DNA of 64,000 nucleotides from Pseudomonas lalkuanensis (GTDB lineage: Bacteria; Pseudomonadota; Gammaproteobacteria; Pseudomonadales; Pseudomonadaceae). Of the stretch, positions 36,793 through 46,065 are shown in pieces; position 1 is the first letter of the stretch, and every line of letters starts with the position of its first letter. Where the stretch lies: assembly GCF_008807375.1 (NCBI RefSeq), contig NZ_CP043311.1, positions 2,956,001-3,020,000 of the forward strand, written 5' to 3'. A program made the translations under genes and the position numbers. Below the pieces are notes generated by a model that was not told the origin of the DNA, searched no databases, and saw only the letters and a list, made by a program, of their open reading frames with translations.

Positions 36793-39700
36793 TTACCATT
36801 GATAACCGACGCCGACGGAGACACCGACCTCGCCCTGGGAATCCGCGCTGCCCTGCAGCTTGGTTACCCACTTGCCGTTGTCGGAGATCCGCGATACGCC
36901 CACCGCCAGCGACGATTGACCGCGGTAATTGCCGAACCCCACCGCTGCCATGCTGGCACCAGGACTGTAGGGTTGCGGCAGGCTGGCCATGGCCATGGCG
37001 CCGGCGATGCCCGCACTGAGCTGATCATCCAACTCGTTGAGGTCATGGCGCAGGCCATTGACCTGGGCATCGGTGTAGGCGTTGGCACTGTTGGTGATGT
37101 CCGCCACGCTCTTGTTCAGTTGGCCGAGGTTCACCGCATCGGTTTCGACAGTACCGGCCGCGACGTTGGTGATCTGCCGCTCAGCACCTGCACTGCCCAC
37201 CGAGACGCTGTTTTCACGATCAGCCACCGAGTTGGCGCCAATGGCCACCGAGTTGCGGCTTCTGGCCTTGGCATTGGAGCCAATGGCGGTGCTGTTGTCA
37301 GCGACCGCTTCGGCACCGGCGCCGCCAGCGGTGGAGTGTGCGCCGGTGACCTTGGGCTTAGGCAGACGGCTGGTGTTGTTCACCTGGAACATGCCATCCG
37401 TGCCGTTCTGGATGTTGGTGACATCGCCCTCGACCTTGCTCACGCGGTTATCGACGTTGACCACGGTGTTGTTGATGGCCTTCACCGAGTTGTCGGTGTA
37501 GGCCTTCGACTCCGCGACGGCGCCGTCGAGCTGACGCAGGTTCACGGCGTCGGTGGCTTCCTTGCCGTCAGCCACATTACTGATGGTGCGGGTCTCGCCA
37601 GTTGCCGCGTTGCCTACCGACACAGTGCCGACGCTGGCATTTGCCGCGTTGGAGTACTTGCCGGTGTAGGTCTCGGCACCACGCCCGTTGTCGCTGGCAC
37701 CCTGCCCCAGGGCCATGCTGCCATCGGCCAAAGCTTTGGCACCGTCCCCCATGGCCATGGAGCCTTTACCGCTGGCCTGAGCGTTCGGGCCAATCGCCAC
37801 CGAGTCCAGACCGCTGGCTACCGAGTCGGCCTTGGTGGAGTTGGCGTGGAAGTACTTGATGCCGCCGCCATTATTGATGTTGGTGATGCTGCCTTCGATG
37901 TTGGTCACGCGACCGTCGATGTTGGTGACACGCTCGTTGGTCTCGTTGAGCTGCGACATGTTCACCGCGTCGCTGTCGGCCTCGCCGCGAGCGACGTTGG
38001 TGATCTTGGTGCCGCCCGTCGTGGTCACGCTGTTATAGGTAGGACCTCCCAGGGTGATGCGGTTGTGGGTGCTGTTGTCATACATCACTGCGTCTGCGAC
38101 GGAGCCACTGGTAATGGCTTTCAGCTGTGCGACGTTGACCGCATCGGTATCGTCCGCTCCCGCCGACAGGCCGGTGATGCGGCGATTGCCAATGTTCACC
38201 TCGCCGGTGGCGGTGCCGCCCACCAGGTAGGCCTGGTTGCCCAGGGTGCTGCCATCCGCGACGGAACCAGCGCCCAGGGCGACGCTGCCGTCATGGCTGG
38301 ATACCGCGCCCATGCCGATGGCCACCGAGTCCACGCCCAAAGCGACCGAGTCAGTGCCGGTGGAGTTGGCGTGGAAGTATTTGGTACCGGTCTCGTAGAC
38401 GTTGGTCACGCGGCCGTCGAGATTGGTCACATCACCCTGCAGGGTGGTGACGTCGCCTTCGACGTTGGTCACACGGCCATCGAGGTTGGTGATGTTGGTG
38501 GTATTGGCGTCCACTTGCTGGTTGGTCGCATACAGCTGCGAGCCGTTGACCGCATCGACGGAGGTCGCGTTGACCGCACCGGCTGCCACGTTGGTCAGCA
38601 CCTGCGCGCTGCCCGGGTTGCTGGCATCGCCGCCGGAAGCGATCAGCGACAGCTGATCCGTACCCGTGCGCTGTACCGGACCGATGGTGCCATTGTCGAT
38701 ATTGGTAGTGAGGTTATTGATGTTGGTGGTGAGGTTGGTGACGCTGGTGTTGGTCTCGTTGAGCTGAGACATGTTCACTGCGTCGCTGTCAGCCACGCCA
38801 TTGGCCACGTTGGTGATGGTAGTGCCGCCAGTGTGGGTGCTGTTGTCGTAGGTGGCGCCACCCAGGGTGATGCTGTTGTGGGTGCTGTTGTCGTACATCA
38901 CCGCGTCAGCCACCGAGGCAGAAGTAACAGCCTTGAGCTGTGCGACGTTGACCGCATCGGTATCGTCCGCACCGGCCGACAGGCCGGTGATACGGCGGTC
39001 GCCAATGTTTACCTCGCCAGTGGCGGTGCCGCCCACCAGGTAGGCCTGGTTGCCCAGGGTGCTGCCATCCGCGACGGAACCAGCGCCCAGGGCGACGCTG
39101 CCGTCATGGCTGGATACCGCGCCCATGCCGATGGCCACCGAGTCCACGCCCAAAGCGACCGAGTCAGTGCCGGTGGAGTTGGCGTGGAAGTATTTGGTAC
39201 CGGTCTCGTAGACGTTGGTCACGCGGCCGTCGAGATTGGTCACATCACCCTGCAGGGTGGTGACGTCGCCTTCGACGTTGGTCACACGGCCATCGAGGTT
39301 GGTGATGTTGGTGGTATTGGCGTCCACTTGCTGGTTGGTCGCATACAGCTGCGAGCCGTTGACCGCATCGACGGAGGTCGCGTTGACCGCACCGGCTGCC
39401 ACGTTGGTCAGCACCTGCGCGCTGCCCGGGTTGCTGGCATCGCCGCCGGAAGCGATCAGCGACAGCTGATCCGTACCCGTGCGCTGTACCGGACCGATGG
39501 TGCCATTGTCGATATTGGTAGTGAGGTTATTGATGTTGGTGGTGAGGTTGGTGACGCTGGTGTTGGTCTCGTTGAGCTGAGACATGTTCACTGCGTCGCT
39601 GTCAGCCACGCCATTGGCCACGTTGGTGATGGTAGTGCCGCCAGTGTGGGTGCTGTTGTCGTAGGTGGCGCCACCCAGGGTGATGCTGTTATGGGTGCTG

Positions 39701-41271
39701 TTGTCGTACATCACCGCATCGGCGACCGAAGCGGAAGCCGCAGCCTTGAGTTGTGCGACGTTGACCGCATCGGAATCCTCCGCGCCGGCCGACAGGCCTG
39801 TGATGCGGCGGTCGCCGATGTTCACTTCGGCTGTAGCGGTACCGCCCACCAGATAAGCCTGGTTGCCCAGGGTGCTGCCGTCCGCGATGGACTCGGAGCC
39901 CAGGGCGACGCTGCGATCGTGGTAGGCCATCGCGCCCATGCCGATTGCCACCGAGTCCCAGCCCAAGGCCATGGAATCTTGGCCCCAGGAGTTGGCGTGG
40001 AAGTACCTGGTGCCGAACTGATCGATTTTCCAGACCTGGTTGCTCAGGTTTTCGATCGCCACATTCGTGCCGAACAGCTGCGAGCCGTTGATGGCGTCGG
40101 TGCTATCAGGGTCGATGCGGCCGGCCGCCACGTTGGTAATGGTCCGCTCGTTACCCACGCTACCCACGCTGACGGTGCCGGTCGGGTTGGCGCCGGCGAA
40201 GGTGTAGTAGCCCACACCGCCGATCACCGCACCGCTGGTGCCCACGGCAGCATCGGTCACTGAGCCGGCGCCGAGAGCAACGCTATTGTCGTTTCTGGCC
40301 AAGGTATCGGCGCCCAGCGCCAGCGACCTGTCACCAGTAGCCTGCGCTCCAGCACCTACTGCCGTCGCTCCCACCTTGTTGGCCAGGGAGCTGTTGCCCA
40401 CGGCAGTGGCCCAGCCCTGGCCATCCACCGTCAAGGCCACGGCATTCTGGCCAGTAGCGGTGGAGTAACCGTCGGCGCGGCTACCCGAGCCGAAAGCGGC
40501 GGAGAAGCCACCGAGGGCTTGGGCGTCCTGGCCAGCAGCGGTGGAGAAACCATCAGCACGGCTGCCCGAGCCGAAAGCGGCGGAGAAGCCACCGAGGGCC
40601 TGGGCGTCCTGACCAGTAGCGGTGGAGGAGCCGGCGGCGCGGCTGCCCGAGCCGAAAGCGGCGGAGAAGTCAGCGAAGGCTTGTGCGTTCTGGCCGAAGG
40701 CGCTACTCGACGTTCCTGCAGCAAGACTGTCGCTGCCCAGGGCCAAGGAATGAATTGCGCTCGCCTGGGCATTACTGCCGATGGCCACGGAGAACTGTCC
40801 GCTGGCCTTGGCATCAACCCCTATTGCCGTGCTTTTTTCTGCAGAGGCCTCCGAACGGGTGCCGACGGCGGTGGCGTCCATCCAGGTTGCGCGGGCATCC
40901 ACTCCCACAGCCACGGCGTTCTGTCCGGTAGCAGAGGCATCGGCCCCAACCGCCGTCGCGCCGTATGCGCTTGCTATCGCATTCTCACCGACCGCCACAC
41001 TCCTCGTGCCTGTGGCCGCCGCACCCGATCCAATTGCAGTGTTTGAAGCGCTCGCACCATCACTCGCGGCAGTACCGCCATTTTGCAAGGAATCAGGATC
41101 AACCATATAGGCTTCCGCCTCCCCGCCTATCACCGCCAGCAGTACAGCCGTGGCGACACCTGCCACACGGGCTGCACGGCTGGCACCCTTGCGGAAGGAC
41201 TTGGCAATTTCGCTTGCTACCACCCAGGCATTGAGAGTGGTGTTCCAGACCAGTCGATATACCTTATTCAT
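36793..41271 (-). CDS. Trimeric autotransporter adhesin (YadA/Ata type, 1492 aa)
   Basis: This is a type Vc surface adhesin. An ESPR extended signal (MNKVYRLVWNTTLNAWVVAS, then signal core to about residue 54) leads to a head of YadA-type left-handed repeats (VAVGENAIASAYGATAVGAD and many like it). Alternating necks with DAVNVAQL/DAVNMSQL motifs and TNVAGVEGDVT-like coiled-coil stalks follow. A C-terminal membrane anchor (about 1400-1492: LNELDDQLSAGIAGAMAMAS to GVSVGVGYQW) forms the 12-strand trimeric pore. Two near-identical 271-residue units lie in tandem in the stalk. It sits between a TPR-like gene and two lipoprotein genes in one operon. It probably promotes attachment or autoaggregation. 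Confidence 0.95.
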   Translation of the reverse strand: MNKVYRLVWNTTLNAWVVASEIAKSFRKGASRAARVAGVATAVLLAVIGGEAEAYMVDPDSLQNGGTAASDGASASNTAIGSGAAATGTRSVAVGENAIASAYGATAVGADASATGQNAVAVGVDARATWMDATAVGTRSEASAEKSTAIGVDAKASGQFSVAIGSNAQASAIHSLALGSDSLAAGTSSSAFGQNAQAFADFSAAFGSGSRAAGSSTATGQDAQALGGFSAAFGSGSRADGFSTAAGQDAQALGGFSAAFGSGSRADGYSTATGQNAVALTVDGQGWATAVGNSSLANKVGATAVGAGAQATGDRSLALGADTLARNDNSVALGAGSVTDAAVGTSGAVIGGVGYYTFAGANPTGTVSVGSVGNERTITNVAAGRIDPDSTDAINGSQLFGTNVAIENLSNQVWKIDQFGTRYFHANSWGQDSMALGWDSVAIGMGAMAYHDRSVALGSESIADGSTLGNQAYLVGGTATAEVNIGDRRITGLSAGAEDSDAVNVAQLKAAASASVADAVMYDNSTHNSITLGGATYDNSTHTGGTTITNVANGVADSDAVNMSQLNETNTSVTNLTTNINNLTTNIDNGTIGPVQRTGTDQLSLIASGGDASNPGSAQVLTNVAAGAVNATSVDAVNGSQLYATNQQVDANTTNITNLDGRVTNVEGDVTTLQGDVTNLDGRVTNVYETGTKYFHANSTGTDSVALGVDSVAIGMGAVSSHDGSVALGAGSVADGSTLGNQAYLVGGTATGEVNIGDRRITGLSAGADDTDAVNVAQLKAVTSASVADAVMYDNSTHNSITLGGATYDNSTHTGGTTITNVANGVADSDAVNMSQLNETNTSVTNLTTNINNLTTNIDNGTIGPVQRTGTDQLSLIASGGDASNPGSAQVLTNVAAGAVNATSVDAVNGSQLYATNQQVDANTTNITNLDGRVTNVEGDVTTLQGDVTNLDGRVTNVYETGTKYFHANSTGTDSVALGVDSVAIGMGAVSSHDGSVALGAGSVADGSTLGNQAYLVGGTATGEVNIGNRRITGLSAGADDTDAVNVAQLKAITSGSVADAVMYDNSTHNRITLGGPTYNSVTTTGGTKITNVARGEADSDAVNMSQLNETNERVTNIDGRVTNIEGSITNINNGGGIKYFHANSTKADSVASGLDSVAIGPNAQASGKGSMAMGDGAKALADGSMALGQGASDNGRGAETYTGKYSNAANASVGTVSVGNAATGETRTISNVADGKEATDAVNLRQLDGAVAESKAYTDNSVKAINNTVVNVDNRVSKVEGDVTNIQNGTDGMFQVNNTSRLPKPKVTGAHSTAGGAGAEAVADNSTAIGSNAKARSRNSVAIGANSVADRENSVSVGSAGAERQITNVAAGTVETDAVNLGQLNKSVADITNSANAYTDAQVNGLRHDLNELDDQLSAGIAGAMAMASLPQPYSPGASMAAVGFGNYRGQSSLAVGVSRISDNGKWVTKLQGSADSQGEVGVSVGVGYQW
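38207..38877 (-). repeat. Stalk duplication, copy closer to the C-terminus
   Basis: Identical by eye to 39020-39690 over 671 bases, at an offset of exactly 813 bp (271 codons, in frame). It encodes a neck-coiled-coil-head module with DAVNGSQLYATNQQVDANTT and VALGVDSVAIGMGAVSS. Confidence 0.92.
39020..39690 (-). repeat. Stalk duplication, copy closer to the N-terminus
   Basis: Partner of 38207-38877. Identity stops at 39019 and 39691, where scattered substitutions appear, so the duplication is recent or kept uniform by gene conversion. More diverged versions of the module flank both copies. Confidence 0.92.
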
Positions 41272-41335
41272 GGCGATATAACTCCTTCCCGACCCGAGAG
41301 AGTCGGATTTCAGTAGGGAAAAGGGATGAAGAAAT

Positions 41336-42148
41336 TCAGCGAGATGCGGCGGGCAGCCTGGCGAGTGCCTGCTTCAGGAGCGGCCTCTCGATCGAAGCGC
41401 CCGGATGCGACAGTTCCTGCTGGTAGAGGCGTATCGCGGCGGGATAGTCCCGGCGAACGTATTGCTGATAACCGCCCGCGAAGAACGCAGCCTCGGCATA
41501 CGCATCACGCCGTTGAAGAGGGTCGACAAGGCCCATGCTGTCGATGGCGGAGAACACCGCCTCCACACTGCCCTTGCCGGCATAGAGTTCTGCGAGGGCA
41601 CGCTGTTGGGGGGTGGCAGCTTTGACCTGGACTGCGGCCTTGGCGAGCTTCGCGCCCAGTGCCGCGGCCTGACCCTTTTGGGTCCGCGCAGTCAGCCACA
41701 GTTGCCAGAGCTGGGAATAACCGGCGGTGTATGCGTCCTGGCTGGTAGCAAGTTGCGCGAAGGCCTTTCGGGCCTGCGTGAATCGGCCAAGGGAGACGAG
41801 ATTCACTGCCGAGGGCACTGCAGCCGCCGTGGCCAGAGGCCCCATTTGCACCTGGTCATAGCCAGCGCGAGCCTTGCCATGCTCGCCGAACGCATCGTCC
41901 AGCATCGCCCGCTCGAAGACGACCGAGGGGTCCTCGGGATTGACATCGGCCGCCTGCCGCAGCATCGCCCGTGCCTCGTTACCCTTGTTCTCGATGAGCA
42001 GTTGGTGAGCCTGTTGCGACAGACTGGCAGCGGACGTTGCTGCGTAAGCAACGCCACACACCGGCAGGCAAGCCATCAGCAACACAAAAGTGGCCTTGCG
42101 CAGCTGAGGGACAACAGACAGAGACTCAGTAGACTGGACGACTTTCAT
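41336..42148 (-). CDS. Secreted TPR-like protein, first gene of adhesin operon (270 aa)
   Basis: A signal peptide (KATFVLLMACLPVCGVAYA, cleavage after AYA) is followed by helical repeats typical of TPR/Sel1-like proteins. Examples are AHQLLIENKGNEARAMLRQA, NPEDPSVVFERAMLDDAFGE, and at the end RRDYPAAIRLYQQELSHPGA. It would be periplasmic and may bind or chaperone the adhesin. Start at ATG 42148 (MKVVQSTESL); the frame begins at 42175. The adhesin ATG is 64 bp after its stop, so the two are probably co-transcribed. The exact role is inferred from position. Confidence 0.75.
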   Translation of the reverse strand: MKVVQSTESLSVVPQLRKATFVLLMACLPVCGVAYAATSAASLSQQAHQLLIENKGNEARAMLRQAADVNPEDPSVVFERAMLDDAFGEHGKARAGYDQVQMGPLATAAAVPSAVNLVSLGRFTQARKAFAQLATSQDAYTAGYSQLWQLWLTARTQKGQAAALGAKLAKAAVQVKAATPQQRALAELYAGKGSVEAVFSAIDSMGLVDPLQRRDAYAEAAFFAGGYQQYVRRDYPAAIRLYQQELSHPGASIERPLLKQALARLPAASR

Positions 42149-42736
42149 GACCGCAAACACCAATGTGTTGAACATGTGTGTAGCGTATGTACGAGCCGTC
42201 CTAGTCTGTATCGGAATCAGAGTCGCGAGATGTAGGAATTGTCTTGCGCTTATTCGCTATGAACGTGCCTGGCGAATTCTTATTTCGATTTATTCCTCGT
42301 ACCGGGTGAATCCGCCCCATTACCTGCTCGGTTTCACGGCGCGCACGCCCCTTCTCGAACTAGGCAGCGAGTGATCCATTGAGCAGGCACAAATGAGCCC
42401 AGGCAGAGAAATCCACTGGGTATCCACCATGGATGAGCAAACGGCCTGGATAGGAACACAACACCAGAACCCTGGTTGAAACACCGAGCATGGCGGTCAC
42501 TGGAGAGTAGGAAGCCTGGAAGCGAGGCGTATCTGTTTGGACGTGCGAGACTAAAGGACCTAGATATGCGCACAGCACCAGATCCTTGAAAGAAACACCG
42601 AATACTACTGTCACATGAGAGCGAAATAGGCTTCTCAATATAAGAAAATTATCGCTCAAGCCGTAGCGGAATGGTCTTATTCAATAATTGGAAACTGCTG
42701 ACGGCTTCAACCAATCCAATGCGCGCAGGTTCCAGG
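42149..42736. other. Regulatory gap upstream of adhesin operon
   Basis: This 588-bp gap lies between the fused receiver-kinase gene and the TPR-like gene, both on the minus strand. It holds a two-copy 114-bp-period repeat but no convincing gene; the minus-strand frames at 42334-42659 lack family features. Confidence 0.5.
42445..42634. repeat. Degenerate tandem repeat, 114-bp period
   Basis: Bases 42445-42520 align without gaps to 42559-42634. The best shared blocks are ACACCAGA at the left, GAAACACCGA in the middle and GTCACnnGAGAG at the right. Identity is about two-thirds by eye. The repeat is non-coding and upstream of the adhesin operon, so it may hold duplicated regulator sites or an RNA element. 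Confidence 0.45.
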
Positions 42737-44530
42737 CTACTTCACTGCCGGCAACATCAGGTTCGTAGAGACACACGTTCCTTCCCCGGGACTACTGATC
42801 AACTCAATATTGCCGTTCATTCGTTCCACCAGACGCTTGCAGATGGCCAAACCAATGCCACTGCCACCACGACGAATACCCAGGTCGTCCAGCCGCTGAC
42901 TGAATGCTTCGAACATGCGCCCCTGGTCCTCTTCCGGAACGCCAATCCCGGTATCACGCACCATCAGCGCAACCTTGATAAGGCCCTGGCCAAGTCCGAT
43001 ACAGCGGAGCTCCACCGAAACTCCACCCCGGTCCGTGAACCTCAATGCATTGCTGAGCAGAGCCTGGGTTATACGGGTAAACGCATGGGGGTCAAGCCAG
43101 ACACTTGTCTGCAGGCTGCCGGCCATGTCGAGCTGCAGACTGAGCCCTCGCGCCTGAGCAGATGCCTGGAATTCATCAACGATCTTTCGGGTTAACTCCG
43201 TGATGTCCAGTGGCTCTGGCCTCAGGACGTGCTTGCCCGCCTCCAGGCGCAGATAACTCCGGAAGTCTCCGAGCAGCTCCTGCATTACCTGCGTCGCGGA
43301 ATGCGCGATGGCAATTGCCTCGGCTTGCTTCGCCGGCTCCAACGCCCCGCTGGCAAGATCGAGCATGGCGGCAATATTGTTGAGCGGAGCAGCCATTTCA
43401 TCGGTCACCCATTCCATGAAACGCTCCTTGGCTTGCATTATCGCCTCTAGTCTTGCGCTGCTATCCCTCAGGTCGAGCAGCACATCGTCCCGGTCAGTAA
43501 TGTCCACGTTGCCGCAAATCAGACCAAGCAGATTGCCTGCACTATCCCTGTATGGCTTACCCCAGTGCCGAAGCACCCGATTTTTACCCTGGATTTTCAG
43601 CACGACGTCCGCGGAGTAAGGCTGCCCCTTTAGCGTCTCGGCCACCAGTCGTTCATGGATAAAACGGGCATGCTCCTCCGGCCACTCCTGAGTTTCATAC
43701 ATCCGCCGGCCGACGACATCTTCGAGCTTGAGCCCATGCTGCTCCAGATAGCGGTTGTTGCAGGTGATCAGGCGCCCCTCGACATCACGCACGCACAGTG
43801 CGTGCGGAAGCGCATCGATCATTTCATGCATCAGATCAAGCTCCCGCTGGCGCGCTTCGTCCAGCAATGGCGACCTCGGGGCTTCGTCGCTGAATGCGGT
43901 TGTTTCCACCAACCCATAGCGCCTCGCGATATCGAACAGCTCCAGCATCGAACCCGCCCGCAGCTTGTGCATGACCCGTGTCTTGTAGGTGCTGATGGTC
44001 TTCTCACTCAGCAGCAGGCGCTCCCCGATGACGTTGTTAGTCATCCCCTTGGCGAGCATCTGCAATACCGTCAACTCGCGTGCCGACAACGCCTTCAACG
44101 GGTTGTCCTCAATTTTAGTGGCCTGTACATGAGACACCGCGAGGACGGTATCGCGCGGAAAATAGGTGTGCCCGTTCAGCAGAGCCTTTACCGCCATGCC
44201 AACCTGTTGCAAGTCAGTCTGCTTGCTGATAAAGCCGAAAGCTCCGGCTTCGTGACTGCGGGCGGCAAAATACTCGGTACTTTGCTCGGTAACTACCAAG
44301 ACTCGCACTTCAGGGGCTTGCCTTGTCAAACGCTGAATGACTTCTAGACCTCCCAGTCCGGGAATCGAGAGCTCTAGCAGGAGCAGATTCGGCCGAAGCC
44401 GTCGTGCGATTTCCAATGTCTCAGTACCGTTGCTCGCTTCAGCGACGATAATGTGTCCTTCCGATTCGAGTAGCAGCCGTAATGCATGCCTGGCAATCGG
44501 ATGCTCGTCTACGATCATGACCGTGCTCAT
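42737..44530 (-). CDS. Receiver-LuxR HTH-PAS-histidine kinase fusion with altered phosphorylation sites (597 aa)
   Basis: Domains in order: a NarL-type receiver (1-120), a LuxR-type HTH (145-205, LSARELTVLQMLAKGMTNNV), a PAS domain (about 235-350, LPHALCVRDVEGRLITCNNR), a HisKA-like helix pair (about 360-430) and a HATPase domain (about 480-595). The HATPase keeps its N box (LLSNALRFTD), G1 (VRDTGIGVPEED) and G2 (GGSGIGLAICKRL). In the receiver the phosphorylated Asp is Glu53 (LLLLELSIPG), while Thr81 and Lys103 remain. In the kinase the phospho-His is Asp377 (WVTDEMAAPLNN instead of SHEIRTPLN). DNA-binding regulator and sensor in one chain is rare. It lies upstream of the adhesin operon on the same strand and may control it. 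Confidence 0.88.
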   Translation of the reverse strand: MSTVMIVDEHPIARHALRLLLESEGHIIVAEASNGTETLEIARRLRPNLLLLELSIPGLGGLEVIQRLTRQAPEVRVLVVTEQSTEYFAARSHEAGAFGFISKQTDLQQVGMAVKALLNGHTYFPRDTVLAVSHVQATKIEDNPLKALSARELTVLQMLAKGMTNNVIGERLLLSEKTISTYKTRVMHKLRAGSMLELFDIARRYGLVETTAFSDEAPRSPLLDEARQRELDLMHEMIDALPHALCVRDVEGRLITCNNRYLEQHGLKLEDVVGRRMYETQEWPEEHARFIHERLVAETLKGQPYSADVVLKIQGKNRVLRHWGKPYRDSAGNLLGLICGNVDITDRDDVLLDLRDSSARLEAIMQAKERFMEWVTDEMAAPLNNIAAMLDLASGALEPAKQAEAIAIAHSATQVMQELLGDFRSYLRLEAGKHVLRPEPLDITELTRKIVDEFQASAQARGLSLQLDMAGSLQTSVWLDPHAFTRITQALLSNALRFTDRGGVSVELRCIGLGQGLIKVALMVRDTGIGVPEEDQGRMFEAFSQRLDDLGIRRGGSGIGLAICKRLVERMNGNIELISSPGEGTCVSTNLMLPAVK

Positions 44531-45053
44531 CGGCTTCCCTCCGACATATCCCTGGCCGTAAGACTAGAATATTTGCCTGGGATCCTCGCGTGTCTGCTCT
44601 CGCATCGCTAGCTACCTTGATGCAAATTGCCGCTTTTGTTTTAAGCACCGCGGTGCTGCCAAGCGCCGCACATCGACTATCTGCAATTGGGCCAGCCTGA
44701 GCAGGCGTCCGCTGTGGAAGGAAACAAGTAATCAACACCCCAACATGGTGGCGGTAACAGACATTGAGCGAAGTCCACTAACGGCCAGGAGCGGTCAGTC
44801 TGACCTCTAAATAATCCTATCCTCTTTTCCCCCGAGGCGATTAGCTCGGCAACCGATATTGGCCTCCGGAATGTGGCACTTGATACCAGATGCCGGAAAA
44901 GCGGCGCTGAGTGCACTACTGGGCTGAAGATGCAGAACAGCATCCTGCGGCCGTTGGACAACCACTCAATAGCGATGGCCGCAGATGGTCGAATTTCGGC
45001 GCCTCTGGCTCCATCGCGAAAAGAGGCAGCAAAGGGAGCGGGGGCTGCCGTGG
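44531..45053. other. Intergenic, no gene seen
   Basis: This is a 523-bp gap between the fused regulator start and the AraC gene end. Short frames on both strands show no family motif. The minus-strand promoter of the fused regulator must lie here, but no clear -35/-10 pair stands out. Confidence 0.4.
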
Positions 45054-45926
45054 TCAGCAAGCGCCAGCCGTATGCCGGCCCGGTGGCATGCCGAATAGGC
45101 GGCGGTATTCGCGATTGAACTGCGACACGCTTTCATAGCCTACGGTGAATGCCGCGGTACTGGACGAGGCCCCCTCCCCGATCATCAGGCGACGCGCCTC
45201 GATCAACCGTAGCTGCTTCTGAAACTGCAGCGGCGTAAGCGACGTGTGCTTGCGGAAATGATGATGGAATGAGGATGTGCTCATGCCGGCTACGGAGGCC
45301 AGATGTTCCACCGGCAAGGGGCGATTGAACTCGCTACGCAGCACCGTCACTGCCCGCGCGATACGCTGCGCATGGCCGTCCGGCCAGCCCAGACGACTGA
45401 TTGCCGAACCATGCCGCCCAGCAAGCAACCAGTAGTGCAGCTCGCGCATCAACGAGGCATGCAGCACCGTCGCTGAAGCCGGGCGATCCAGCAAGCGCAT
45501 CAGCCGCAGCGCCGCTTCAACGACCTCAGTGTCCGTCGGTTCGATCTTTATCGGTGCCGCCTCAGGGCTCGGAGCGGACTTCATTTCCTCCATTAACTCG
45601 GTGAGCAAGGCGGGATTCAGATCGATCACCAGCGAGATGTACGGAACCTCGGGACTCGCCTGAACAATCTGACTGACCGTCGGTACATCGGCGGTGATCA
45701 GCAGGGAATCGCCCGCGCTGAAGGTAAAGGTCTGAGTTCCCATCATCACCTGCTTGCGGCCTTGCAGGACGAGACAGGCGAGAGGCCGGGTAATGGCGTA
45801 ATCCAGCCCACTGGGTTCATGCGTACGGATGATGGTCAAGCCGGAAATTGGGGTTTGGGCAAGGCCATTGGGGCCGACATGTCTATCCAGATACTCGCGA
45901 ACGACCTTCAGCAGGGCTGCGCTCAT
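45054..45926 (-). CDS. AraC-family regulator, AraC_N type (290 aa)
   Basis: This regulator pairs an AraC_N (PF06719-like) sensing domain (about 30-180: CLVLQGRKQVMMGTQTFTFS, SLLITADVPTVSQI) with a C-terminal double HTH (about 190-290: LPVEHLASVAGMSTSSFHHH, FTVGYESVSQFNREYRRLFG). This type often regulates a neighbouring oxidoreductase, and here an SDR gene diverges 139 bp away. GAGGAAG precedes ATG 45926; the longer frame to 46118 overlaps the divergent gene. Confidence 0.9.
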   Translation of the reverse strand: MSAALLKVVREYLDRHVGPNGLAQTPISGLTIIRTHEPSGLDYAITRPLACLVLQGRKQVMMGTQTFTFSAGDSLLITADVPTVSQIVQASPEVPYISLVIDLNPALLTELMEEMKSAPSPEAAPIKIEPTDTEVVEAALRLMRLLDRPASATVLHASLMRELHYWLLAGRHGSAISRLGWPDGHAQRIARAVTVLRSEFNRPLPVEHLASVAGMSTSSFHHHFRKHTSLTPLQFQKQLRLIEARRLMIGEGASSSTAAFTVGYESVSQFNREYRRLFGMPPGRHTAGAC

Positions 45927-46065
45927 CGGTGCTTCCTCAGGCTGAACTTGGGCACGTAGCTCACCATTGGAGAAATAGGCAAAAAGCTTCGAGGTTCCGG
46001 TAAGGACGGGATTACCGCGTAGATCACAGAATGAAATCCCCTTCACGAAGCAGAGGATTTTTACC

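Noticed and set aside
38207..39690. Repeat array considered as CRISPR
   Set aside because: The repeats are long, in frame and protein-coding, with no short unique spacers and no cas genes.
36787..40263. 1158-codon open frame on the plus strand opposite the adhesin
   Set aside because: It is a shadow of the repetitive adhesin gene. Its repeats mirror the adhesin units, and the minus strand has the full ESPR signal, necks and anchor.
42334..42659. Two minus-strand frames of 79 and 99 codons
   Set aside because: They fall on the non-coding 114-bp repeat, lack a ribosome-binding site, and their translations show no family features.
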